From positions 83,144,858-83,208,857 of the forward strand of contig CM067565.1 in assembly GCA_034336665.1 (NCBI GenBank): a stretch of 64,000 nt of DNA, read 5' to 3'. The number at the start of each line of letters is the position of its first letter. The first letter of the stretch is position 1. The notes under the pieces are model-generated. The model did no database searches, was not told where the DNA came from, and saw only the letters and a program-made list of their open reading frames with translations. The translations under genes were made by a program, and so were the position numbers. The stretch comes from Luscinia megarhynchos. Lineage: Eukaryota; Chordata; Aves; Passeriformes; Turdidae. This document shows, one piece after another, positions 39,501-50,750 of this stretch.

Positions 39501-42500
39501 TGAAAATTCATGACTTCTAAACAGTGTACTAGATGAAAAAGTTTGCTGTTACCAAGAAAGAGCTATTCTATGCCATTGTTTAGCAGCCTCAAAATTCCAC
39601 CGTCCCTGTAGCCATGACATTGCTTAATTTCAAAATTTGCATGTAGTTCCCATCAAAGAAATAAAAAAAGCTGAAATTCTACTTTAATTAACTGAAGTTT
39701 AGCTGACAAGTAGAAGATTGCACATAGTTGTTTGAGAATGAGTTTAAAAAGCAATTTCACCTTCACTACTTTTAACTTTTTATATTTCTAAAGTGCAATC
39801 AAAATTGTTGTGTAATATTATGCTGAATTTAAATATGCAATAGAAAAATAAGTATTAAAAATATATATTTTTTAAAAGTTTGCTTCTAGTTATTCTTGAG
39901 TTGATGCATCAAGTAAAAAATTTATGATCTACTCAGTTGTAGAAATATATGGTATTTAGGCATTGTCATCCCCTCTTTTTAGTCCTCTTTGGCTAACAAA
40001 CAATTATTTCAGGTCTACTGTGGGAATTTTATAACCTCATCTACTCTAATTTCCACTTGGGCTAGGTAGCCCAGGAACAGAGAGATGTAGTTGGCTAATG
40101 TCAGTCCCTCAGTGTCTTGTTTCTTCCTCACATAAGCTGGCATCTGATAGGGAATGTACAAATACATATACAAATATAAATACTTTTGCTGTGAAAATCT
40201 GATTTTTTTCATGTCTTCATTAATTTTGTTAGACCTTTTTGTTAGACAGAGAAGACTGTCAAACTCTTAAAGTGATATATTTCTACCGTGGAGAACTGTG
40301 CTCCTCATAGCATTTCTTTTGCAGAAGGAAGCTGGCTGGAAGCCACTGTTTCACAGGCCTTGTGTAAATGTGAGCTGTTCTGTGGGGGGTACAGAACAGT
40401 GTGGGTGGACTCTGATAATGGACGTTTTGGCAAGATGTGTGAGGTGCTTTAATTATTCAATTGGGGATTTTTGCTTTAATAATATACTGCTATTCCATAG
40501 CACCCATGCTGCAGGATGCTCACAAAGCTACCATGCAAAAATATTAGCTGGTGCAGGGAATAGCTCTAACCTTCTGCTCAGTTTCATGTCCCTTGTAGAA
40601 CAAACTATAAGTCAATTCTGTGCACTGCATTACCTGCCAACCAGTTTCTGAATGTGCTTCTGGGACCTGAGAAGTATCTATGAGAAGCTGAGACCTGGCT
40701 GCCTTGGAAGTGGCTTTTTTTATCCCTATCTCCATCAGGATAGTCATGCAGGATGTTCTCTTTGGCTTGTTCAGGAGCTGAAATTTGAAGTACCTTGGAA
40801 CAAATTCTTTTTTATCAATGCACCATCATGCTACTTCAGATTTTCACTTGAGCAGAATCTTGTCTCTTGCCTCCAGGACTGGTCTCTCAGGGACAGTTGT
40901 GTTTGTCCAGGCAACTTGCAAAACTTGCAAGGATTTTGTCGAGAATTATGATAAAATCAAAAAATACTACTTTTGTCTTTTGAAGTGTAAATGTAAAAGG
41001 CAGATTCTAGTTGTCTGGAAGAATGCATCAAAATATATGACCAAGTAGGCAAATGAAGATACAGCTGGGTAAAAGGTATGTATAAACAAGTTTATCAGTG
41101 AAGCATGAGTGCTTTCAATGTTCTTTGAACTTCACAGAAGTTGCCAATGTGTTTTTGGTGTTTTTAGTAGCTGCTTGTAAATATATGATTCTAAAACAAT
41201 GGCAATGGTCATTAAAAACGTAACGAGGAACTTTACCTGTGGGGTTAAAAGGAATTTTGGTTTGCTGAAGATTTGACAGAATTCTGTGTTGACATCAGTG
41301 CATTTAATCTTTTCCTGTAAAGAGAGGGATTGTATGCACTAAAAATTTATTTGTGCTGTTCAAAATGCAAAATACTTTTAGCCATTATTATAGTAAAATT
41401 GTACAGATTTCAAGTCTAAAGATAAAAGTCATACATCAGTATTGTCATCTTATTTCTTGAGAATCAGATCATGCAACTTCTCTTATCCAAAGGGAGCTAA
41501 ATTAGAAGTAATTAAGAGCATAAATGATGAAAAGTAAAAATTAGATTAATTAACACTGTTTATAAACCTGAACTAAGAATGTTATCACTATTTTAAATTG
41601 AAGCATTATGGGGATAAACACCTATGATACTGAAGAAGAGTATGTGGTTACACAGTTCAGGAAACTATTGTGCTTTGGCAATAGGAATGGATCAGATGAG
41701 CTTTATTAATAGGTTTTATACTGTAATCATTAAAATACAGGGCATCCCAATTAAAGTGTCCTGTATGGAGTAAAAATAAAAAACCAACCAAAATCCCTTT
41801 GCCCACTCCAGAAGTTTTACATTATTTTTTTATCTTTTGGATCCAAGATCTATTAAACTACTAAATTATCGCCTTTGATATAAAGCATGAGTTAACAGTG
41901 ATAAATGGCAGAACTTTTCCTTTAATGCACAGAAAATCTGGAATCTTTTGTGTAACAGCTGAGAATGAAGAACAAATTTCTGCTTCCACAAGTGACCATT
42001 CCCCTGCATTTTCTCATACAGCTCCGTAGATGAATATGATGGCAGCATATTCTGCAAGAATACCTGCATTTCTTGGGATGTTATGCCAGATGCTATTGGG
42101 TACTGTGAGGGGAATGTCCCAATGAATACACTGACAGAGCTACTTTTGGCTTCAGTGGCATTAATCCATCTGTAGGGATCACTGGATCCTGTTTCTCTTA
42201 TTTTGATATTGTGCAATAAAAGCCTGGGCATTAATACTTAATGCTAGTAGTAATACTACTGGTGTGCACAAAGTGTGTTCAAAGATGTTTTAGATCATAT
42301 AGGAGACTCCTGATAGGCAGGATCCAAGCTCAGAGCTTTGAATCCAGCACCTAGGCACAAGAAAAGCTATTAAAATAGTAATATCCCTCATGTCTCCAAC
42401 TTTGTATATTATATGTTGGTTCAAACTTTTCATTACAAAGGAGTATGTGTATTGGACTTTTTTTAGGTGGTTGTTTATACAATTATCTTCAAAGTGCCAC

Positions 42501-43190
42501 GCACAGATAGAATGTGAAACATCTTCTTAACATTCCCTCCCTGTGCTTCATGTGCTAGAAATCCCACTGACCTATTTCCTCTCATTACTGTGTTGAAAAA
42601 TTTGATGCAATGGAGTTTAGTGTGATTGAAAAATCTGCTGCTGAAGATCTTACACTTATATAATGTGAAGTTTAGGGCATGCAGGTCCTACTAAAATTAG
42701 TCTTGTACATTGCTGCTATGCCAAGGCTTTGGAGATGTTTTGATTCACTGTTTGTGTCCATATCAGGAGTGCAATGCATCTGATATAGGCTAGAATCTGA
42801 CCTTCTGCTTCAATTTCTTCTTGAAGAATCTCACTTTTTCGCACCAAATAAGCTCTATCAATGTAATCTATGCATGGTGAATGGGTACACTGAGAAGAGT
42901 CACCAAATGCCCTGAATCCAGCTGCTAATAGTAATACAGGTACAGCTTAGGATTCCTTTTGTCACCTATATGGGGTCTAAGCTGACAGTAGGAAATGGTA
43001 ACTTCGCACCAGTTTGAGCCTTTTAATTAACTCTCTGTGGATGCCAAAAAGCCAGAGGGATACTTGTGCTAATAACCACTCATAACAGCTGAGGTGGTTC
43101 TGATCTCTACTGGTAGTACAGATGGAAATAGCTGTGTAGCTTTTCACTAGTTCAGTGAGAGCCATTCAGCCCTCTGTTCAGCTGGGTTCC

Positions 43191-43205
43191 AAAAAAAAAA
43201 AAAAA
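43191..43205. repeat. Homopolymer A15
   Basis: Fifteen A lie between GGTTCC and GGAATAATT. No retrocopy is recognised upstream, so it is taken as a simple repeat. Confidence 0.9.
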
Positions 43206-44865
43206 GGAATAATTAAGAAATAAAAGTTAGTTATTACTACAGGTTTAATTAAAGTTCTGAGCTGATTTCACAGTGCAACTTTGGGTCCTAATAACAATAG
43301 ATCTAGAGTCTAATTACTGTCATACCAGGTGGCCTGCTTTACATCTAATTGCTTCCCTTGAGCCTGACATATGCCTGGAAAGTCAACTCTGTTTCCAGTA
43401 GAATATAATTTTATTATAGATAAGAAAAGGATAGAAATAAAGATTGCTCGCAGCTTACCTAGGTCTTGGACCTTGATAGTGCTCTGAAGCTTCCTACTGG
43501 AATTTTGAATGACAAAATATATTGACATATTTTCAAACTCACACCTTCCAAACTTTCACACAATTTTTATGGGAAGAGGACCTTGGTAGATAGTTCGAAA
43601 ATGGATAAAGATGAGCAGTTTTTAAATTAAGAAAGTAGGAAGAGGGAGGATAGGTATTGCTAAATTTACTGGTGGTTCAAAAATACCTGCTCCTATTTGC
43701 TACCCCGGACAAAACGCAAATATTCTTGACTGAAAGCAAAAAGGAAGGCTTTCAGCAATATATAACTTAGGTTCAGCATCTTCAGTGCTGGTTTCTTCTG
43801 TTAATCAAGCAGCATGGAGTGGAGTTGTCTCCTGCTTGAATATGTAGAAAGTTTTCATGCTCACATGCATATGGGGTTGAAGGGTTATTGTGCAAAAGAG
43901 TCTGGACCTGTAGGAAAGGGCATTAAAGAGAAGAAAGCTTTAGCACTGATCAGTAGTACTTGGAAGCACAAGGATATGTAAGAGCTGAAGGCAATCACTT
44001 ATTTTCTTCATTATCTAGGATGTTTGGCTCGTATAAAAACCATTAATTTAGCTTTTGAGAGTGTCAGGAATGATGCAGACTGGGACTGGACACAAAACAC
44101 AGTGGTATCAAAAGACACAGTTACTTCAAAAGAAAAAAGTGCAGTGTTTTAAAGGGCCTTGGATCAAGTCCAAGAGTCCACTGAGCCAGTGGGCTTGTAA
44201 CGTACAACTTTGCAATAAATGATTAATTATTAGACCTCAAACAGGTACTTTGTGTGAGCCTAAAAAGCTCTTACTACTTCACTGGCATCTGTTAATAATT
44301 TTGCTGTGGGCAAATCAGAAATTCCTTTTTTCTTGTCTTTGGTAGTGCTATTAGCTGGACTTCATAACTAACTCTGTTCTGCTCAAGGCAAATGCAATTG
44401 TGAACAATTTTTGGCTTGGAATACAGTGAATTTAAGCAGCAAGCTTGATATTAATTTTCAAAAGAGTCAAAATATTTCTAATGGTGTATTTTAAAAGAGG
44501 GTTAAGAAAAAAAAAACAACACCAAAATAAGTCAATCTAACGGCTGCCACTAAAATGCGACCATTTAAACTTTTTTTACATTATTGCTAATAGTAAACAA
44601 TTATTCCTCAAGATGCAGAGTCTGAGGGCAGACCATGTTTATACCACTTGAAAATCAATGGCAATATACTGAGTTCCTGTTAGCCTCTCTGAACACAAAC
44701 GTCTTTGTAATAAACTTCTCTTCTTCCCAACCACATCCTTTCAGAACAGACACATGCTTTAAAATTCTTTCTTTTTTAGCTTGGAGGAAGAAAACAGCAC
44801 ACATGCTAAAATGTGGTGGGGAAAATAGCTGAATAATTACACAAAGAAAAGTTCTCCTTGGCACT

Positions 44866-44889
44866 TTCCATATATATTTCCATATATAT
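44866..44889. repeat. 12-bp tandem duplication TTCCATATATAT
   Basis: Two exact copies of TTCCATATATAT lie head to tail (44,866-44,877 and 44,878-44,889), about 60 bp from the 3' end of the adjacent CR1 fragment. Confidence 0.9.
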
Positions 44890-44950
44890 TCAGTGCATTA
44901 TACAGGTGAGAGAGAAAAATAGCACAGCATTGCATAGGAACATATATGTG

Positions 44951-45532
44951 CATAGACTATGATCATATGGAGGTGGAAAAGATTGGATTCACTGAAAGAA
45001 ACCCAGTTTGGGTCGTGTTGTCTCAGAGGACCCCTTAGTGAGAGCACTGCCTCCAGGAACTGGGAGCCAGGATATCTTACCACCACAGCCTGGGGGCAGC
45101 CTTAACCCTCACTTCAAGGGCCTCCCTGGGACTGGAGGAGGCTGGACCCACCTGGCTACACCCACCTCCCTTTCAGGCAGCTGTAGAGAGCAATAAGGTC
45201 ATCCCTGAGACTCCATTTCTCCAGGCTAAACACACAAAAACTTCCTCAGCTACTCCTCACAGCACACGGGTGCTCCAGACTCTTCCCCAGCTCTATGGCT
45301 CTTCTCTGAACTCGCCCCAGCCCCTCAAGGTCTTTCTTCCAGTAAGGGGCCCAGAACTGGACACAGCACTCAAGGTGCTGCCTCATTACTGCAGGGGAAC
45401 AATCATTTCCCTGGTCTGTGGTTGCTGGCCACACTATTTTTTATATAAGCCAAGGTATCATTGGACTTTGCCACCTGGACATGCTGCTGGCTCATGTTCA
45501 GATGGCTATTGACCCAGCTTTTCTGCTGGGAT
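44951..45532 (-). mobile_element. CR1 LINE 3' fragment with ORF2 remnant
   Basis: Read on the minus strand, the segment runs from a decayed copy of the region before the CR1 reverse-transcriptase C-terminus to a degenerate terminal octamer (complement of CATAGACTATGATCATA, 44,951-44,967). The conserved ORF2 tail is recognisable at 45,434-45,246: residues such as [15 protein letters not shown] and [15 protein letters not shown] match the CR1 pattern 'R.HLEYCVQFWAP..KKDIE.LERVQRRAT.LVKGLEH'. After this the frame is broken by stops and shifts, and the region at 45,000-45,110 is strongly altered. It is a dead, 5'-truncated copy. The plus-strand frame at 45,008-45,196 is its antisense shadow. Confidence 0.92.
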
Positions 45533-47500
45533 GCATTCTGTATTTATGCAAAATAATTTTCTAAGTGGTCTATTCCAGGGAATAGGCTATTTACTTTTTT
45601 AAAAATTTTGCTATGGCTTTGTAGAAGAGACAGATCAGCAACCTGCAAAACAAGCTATAAAAAGGGTAAATTAACATGAAGTCTAAGGAGAGGATCTTAA
45701 GGCAAAATAGATGGGAAAGATGATCAAACATTTTATCCTAGTATTAGTACAAAGAGAAAAAATTTAGAAAATTCTTGTGGGTCTCTATGCTGTCATGGTG
45801 AGCCTCTGGCTTCCAGATCAGGTTGCATGACAAAATAGTGCATCTTCAGCATTGAAGTCAATTGCTGCAAAAAAAGCTTTATTTGGTCCTAGAGGTGAAA
45901 TCACCTCTTCCTGTTAGCTTCTTGCCTTGGAGTTAGTTTTGAAAAGCAAACCTTTCACAGTGCTGAAAAACTGGGAAAAAACCCCAAGCCTTAGAAGCTG
46001 AATTAGTGTCACCACAGATGGACTGCCTGAAATATGACCATGGCTGATGTCAGTGGCTAAATGTGGAGGGCTGGCTGCTCAGGCAGGGAGTGCAGCTGGG
46101 TGCTGGATACCAGAAATATGTGCTCCCATTCCAGCTCTGGTTTTTCTGGGAGCTGTTAAGCAGGGCACTTGGCTGCCTTCTAGTTTTCATTTTTCATGTT
46201 GCTTGACTGGTTAATGTTCGTACTCTTGTTTGAGCAAGTAATGCATTCCTTTATTGTCACTGCATATTGTTATGGATGATTCTCAGAATCATTTTTGTGA
46301 TGGCTTTTCCTTTGATTCATCACATTTTTATTCCTTTATCTGATTACAAACTAATTATAATAAACAGATATTCTTGTATCTGTGCAATAACCCTGAATTC
46401 ATAAATTGCATTGTATCAGGAATGATCCTTTTTAGCAATACAGTAGCTGACTGGGCTGAAATGCTGAAAGAAATCATAATGCAAACAGACATGCAGGTTA
46501 ATATACTTATTAGCAGGCAATGATTACAAACATTTTTTGCTTGAAATGAAGACAGGTCCCTGATTAGGAATACAGGAAGCTGGACACTTCCCTTTATATG
46601 GGAAATTGCAGTTTAACACTGGTGTAATAACATCCATAATATCTAAAAACACCCTTGTGTAGGAAGAAATATTGTTTTTATTTTATTTTTTTAATGTAAG
46701 GTTTTTTCTCTGTTTGCAAAATACAGGCCCTAGGGCATATGTGGTAACTAGAGAAGGTTGGAGAGGAGCCTGGACCATCTTTTGAATTGTCTACACAGAT
46801 ATTTCAATGCTTTCCATTAGCATTACATGAGAAATCTCTTGTCTACCTCAAGAGCCATTTTCTGAGGGCTGAGCACAAAAGAAAGAAGATTAAGATTAGA
46901 AATAGTCCCTCATGGAAATTGAACAATAAAAGTAAACAAAAAAAAAACTCAAAGAGGGAAATAGTATTCTTTCCTTGAAGCAACTTCTTGAAGGCGGTAG
47001 TGGAAGTCGATCACTAACTTGTGGGAAGTATTTCAGGCAATATTACTATATTCCAGGACCTCCTAGCTATCATCAGGCACGAGTGGAGAGCCAGAAATTC
47101 TTATAATATTATGTATGTGGTTTTTTTGACAGAAACCATGCTATTGTTAAATTACCAGACCTCTCTTTCTGTATAACAGACTAACTGGAAATCAAATATT
47201 TGCTGGCAAATGTAATATTAAGGAAAGGTGGTCTATGAAGCCAGAAATTGTGATACTGGTGTAAAGTGTCTGTTCCTGTACCAGATATACACATTTCTAA
47301 ATGTACCAGTAGCAGTTGAGAGCTTTGTATCATACAAAAAACCCCAACAGTTTAATAACTTTTCAGGCCTATAATTCACCAGCATAAAAACTGTGCTTAT
47401 TTTTCCTTCTTGGATGATTATTCTAAGAGATCTCCTCTAAATTCATTGTCTTTGACATTTGGGTCATATTCTTCCTTCTGACTTTTTTTCTGCCAAGTGT
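45533..47500. other. AT-rich non-coding stretch
   Basis: The stretch lies between the CR1 fragment and the LTR cluster. I see no exon, RNA gene or repeat that I can name. Short A-rich and T-rich runs are present. Confidence 0.6.
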
Positions 47501-48330
47501 GCATTTGTCACGGTGTGACTTGGGTTTGCCAAGTTATAACTTCTTTTAGAGATAGGATTTAGGAGGAGAGACAAGGCAGGCTTATAGCTTAAAAGGGTAT
47601 AAGAAGAAATTTATTAATAACACAAAAAGAATTCAGAATGAGATTTCTAGATTGTTCCCTCCTCCCCCTTCTTTCACTCCACATTTCTTAATAACAACAT
47701 ACAAAAAACACTTCAGTCAGTTATTTACTTAAATAATTATTTCAGTTCACTTTAGAGAGAAAAGTTCCTTTTTTGGTTTAGGCTTAAGGGGTGTCTTCAC
47801 TTTCACAGTCTGCATCCGCCTGGACCTACAAAACCATGAATTTGCTCCCATCTCCACCGTCCTTCCAGAGCTGTGCTATGGGTTATGTTACATACTTGGG
47901 ATGCCACTTTTAAAGGCAAGCTGCTGAAAAACAAAATTATCTTCATTTATTTTTCTATTAAATGTCTCTGTCCATATTTCCAGTCCCAAAACAGAGAGCC
48001 CCACTTCCTCAAAGCAAAAAGGTCTTCTTTTCAAGCACTTAAACCTCCCCAAGTATATTTCACTGTTTAAAGGAATTTTAGTGTAGTCACAGTTTCCTTA
48101 TAGCCCACAAAAAAGGTTTTCAGCTACTTAAGAGTGGCAACTTTTCAATCTCTTCCCATCTGGAAACTTAGCTTTCGTTTCACTGACTTCAGTGGAGTTC
48201 CTCTTCATTCTTCTCATTCCAGGGAGCTCGGGAGATCTAGAGTCTTATCCAGGCATTAAAAGGGTTAAAGTTGCATCCAGGACGTGAAGAAGCTGGGCCA
48301 GGCTGTTGCCAGAAAAAACTCAGAGCAGTA

Positions 48331-48370
48331 GCCGAGCCGAGCCAGGCCGAGCCAGGCCAAGCCAAGCCGG
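48331..48370. repeat. GC-rich pentamer repeat in LTR U3
   Basis: Eight successive 5-bp units of the form GCCNN (GCCGA, GCCGA, GCCAG, GCCGA, GCCAG, GCCAA, GCCAA, GCCGG) keep perfect register. The same register resumes at 49,079 (GCCGA GCCAA GCTGA GCCGG), beyond the inserted LTR, which supports the view that the two halves were once joined. Confidence 0.85.
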
Positions 48371-48420
48371 GAGCCGCATGGAGCCAGGGGGCCACGTGGG
48401 GCCCTGCCAGGGGCCGAGCC

Positions 48421-49077
48421 TGTCGCAACCCGAGGTGTCTCCTTAAACCTGAGATCTCCTCAGGAGGACATGCAGGTGGTTTGAATCCTGTTCTTTCCCC
48501 AAGCCGCCGAAGAGAGATTGCAGGAGATGGTTTTCAAGGCTTCAAGGATTGTTTATTGTTTCTTGTCTCAGGAACCCTTTGCCCGACTAACAGCGGTCTT
48601 CCCAGCCGGGCATCCAGGATGGAATCTGCCTGGTGAAGGCAGGGCTTATCTTATATAGTCTAAATTATGTGCTAAATATTTATAACAATTTTCCAATACA
48701 ATACAGTCCTGTTAAACAGTCCAGCTCTGACCCCATCCAATCTGACAGTGCCAGTGTGTCACCCAGCATGGATGACATGGAGAAGAAGGAGGAAGAGGTA
48801 TCCACACCCCCAAATTCTCCATCTTGGCCACGTGTCCCTTATCACTAACATTCCCAAAAGTCTATTTATCTACATTCTAACAATCTAATTTACACTTTAC
48901 TAATTTTGGTGGCTTGTTTCCATTCCTTCTGTGTTGGTAATTTCCCCCAGGGGTTTGAATTCAGCGCCTGAGACACAAGGGTCTCACTCAGAGGTCTTTG
49001 AGACTCTCGCCAGGGAGGTTTTGAGACCCCCCAAGGAGGCCAGAGACTACTCTGGACTCCCAGAGAGCCCAGAGTCA
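48421..49077 (-). mobile_element. Younger LTR nested in the 47,506-49,429 LTR
   Basis: On the minus strand the right-hand part has a textbook LTR layout. A TATA box (CTATATAAG, 48,658-48,650) is followed about 95 bp later by an AATAAA poly(A) signal (48,557-48,552), and the unit ends GGTTGCGACA at 48,421. GGCCGAGCC flanks it on both sides (48,412-48,420 and 49,078-49,086), giving a 657-bp insert that starts TGACTCTGGG on the minus strand. Removing it restores the host pentamer repeat. A 9-bp duplication is longer than the 4-6 bp usual for vertebrate retroviruses. The excess may come from the repetitive target, or the ends may be off by a few bases. An alternative start is TGTTAGAATG at 48,882, giving a 462-bp LTR, but no target duplication supports that edge. 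No viral genes are present. Confidence 0.75.
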
Positions 49078-50687
49078 GGCCGAGCCAAGCTGAGCCGGGA
49101 CTGGGATCGGGGCGGTGTTGGGAACTGTGCCAGGGCCGAGGCCAAGGCTGGAGCAGGGCTGGGGGCCCAGGGCCCCGGCCAGAGGCCCCCTCACCTCCAG
49201 GGAGGCCGGGAGCCGAAAGAGGGCTAGTTAACTTTATCCATGTGATTTGTGAAAGCGAAATAACTTTTAATTGGTTTCCCGAGCTGTCCACTACTAAATC
49301 AGCTCTCTGACTGGCCCCCGCAGCTCAGGGAAGCCCCCAGAGATGGGACAGCCCCTCCTGTTCCCCAGACTCGTGCTGCTTTCCCTCAGGCAGCTCCAGC
49401 CCTCCCCCCTTCCACGTGAAACCAGCACAGCATTGCAAGAGCATTCCGTGTTCTGCCTTTTTTCATATATTCTTTCTACGTCATTCTCTTTTTGTCGTCA
49501 GCAATGCTGAACTGCTCCAGAGTAGGGCTAGAAAAATGTGTGGTAAGAGGACATTGGAGTCTGTACCATGGACTTGTGTGCCTATGCAAAAACCTTTGAG
49601 ATACAGGGGAGTGCTGATGCCTTTAGACTTATTACAAAAGCATGCATTTGTCAGCTGATCCTTTTTTCCTGGTAACGTCTTTATGTCATGCCTTACCTCA
49701 GATCAAGTACCACACTTATAGAAATCCCTACATGTATCTATTACATTCAACATTAATTTAAGAAAACTGTTTTTAAATGAAGTTAACATTTAATTCTAAT
49801 GTTAATGAAGATTTATCTGTGGTGCACACAGATGAATGATTTCTACTAATTGGAATTTTAGCAGGTGTGCATTAACATACCTTCTTGAAATCCATGTACT
49901 TATCCAGATCTAAACTAGTCTGGGACTATCCATCTCTTCTGATATCTGCCAGAAATTTTTGAAGACGGCTTATTTTAACAGATGTATTTTCAAAGGTGTG
50001 AAGATCTTAAGGCAGACATGTTTAGTACAGCTCGCTTTTGACTATATGAGCAAATAAAAGAACATGTCATGTAAGGAGACAGTTTACTATTTTTAAAGAA
50101 ATGTAGACAATGTAAAGTTTTACAGGAGAAGGCTGTCACCAGAATATAGGTACTTCCCTGATTCTGATTTGTCAGAGAGAGAAACAATTCCTTTTCAACC
50201 GATGTCATGAAGAAACTACAGTGAAAGTGAAAATAAATGACAGCAAGGGTGTTCATGACACTCTCACTGGTATACTGGTATTTCTTGGAATGACACACTT
50301 AAACTCCAAACCCCTTGACCGTCAAAAGGCTCTTGTGGAATCCTGTCACTCAAGGTGGCTTTGCAATTGTATCAAATTTGCCATCACTGCTGGACACAAA
50401 AAAATTAAATGAAAAGAGAATTTTTTTCTGCTGAAGATTGAATGCAAATACTTGATGAGCATACTTTGGAAGTGCATGCTGATTTAATACACTGTGCATG
50501 TTGTAAAATTCTGATAGCTATAAATTGTCTAAAGCAGGGCATAAAAATAAGGTTGTCCCTAACTCTGTATTACCAAATCTAACTTGTGTATTTAAAATTA
50601 AACTCCATCATGTTTTGGCTTGCTTAGAAAGCATAGGAAGTGAAAATGGAGTTCTTATCACATTGTTGCTGGGGCATTTGCTTTGCA

Positions 50688-50750
50688 CACAAACAAACAA
50701 ACAAACCCCACCAAACAAACAAAAAAAAACAAACCAAGAAACCAAAAACC
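50688..50750. repeat. A-rich (CAAA)n tract
   Basis: ACACAAACAAACAAACAAAC is followed by CCCACCAAACAAAC and further A-rich CAAA-type units. It is an imperfect microsatellite. The overlapping frames on both strands (Lys/Thr-rich one way, Phe/Val/Cys-rich the other) are its products and not genes. Confidence 0.85.

Larger units (their letters stand above)
32913..44950. other. AT-rich non-coding stretch
   Basis: No exon, RNA gene or recognisable transposon is found. The content is unique-looking AT-rich DNA with small simple repeats: an alternating purine/pyrimidine tract at 34,601-34,643, (AAAAC)4 at 36,540-36,560, A15 at 43,191-43,205 and a 12-bp duplication at 44,866-44,889. Frames of 117-121 codons (40,298-40,651 plus; 41,866-42,231 minus) have no recognisable motif and are treated as chance. 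Confidence 0.65.
47506..49429 (-). mobile_element. Long LTR of an endogenous retrovirus, interrupted by a second LTR
   Basis: The unit begins TGTCACGGTGTGAC and ends AACCAGCACA, giving TG...CA ends, and is flanked on both sides by a perfect GCATT (47,501-47,505 and 49,430-49,434). A 5-bp duplication is usual for ERVL-like elements. On the minus strand it starts TGTGCTGGTTTC, a start seen in many passerine LTRs. An AATAAA poly(A) signal lies at 47,615-47,610, and the U5-like end is CACACCGTGACA. No gag, pol or env is present, so it is a solo LTR. Its 1,924 bp include an inserted 657-bp element (48,421-49,077), leaving about 1.26 kb, long for an LTR. Part of the GC-rich U3 could therefore itself be composite. 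Frames such as 48,271-48,636 plus and 49,291-48,890 minus are composition artefacts. Confidence 0.85.

Noticed and set aside
41866..42231. 121-codon minus-strand frame that reads fairly protein-like
   Set aside because: No family match that I can name and no convincing splice signals at its ends. It is kept only as a weak possibility.
45008..45196. 62-codon plus-strand frame
   Set aside because: It is antisense to the minus-strand CR1 fragment.
48271..49291. Gly/Pro/Ala-rich frames of 98-133 codons on both strands
   Set aside because: They fall in GC-rich U3 sequence of the nested LTRs and cross element boundaries, so they are not genes.
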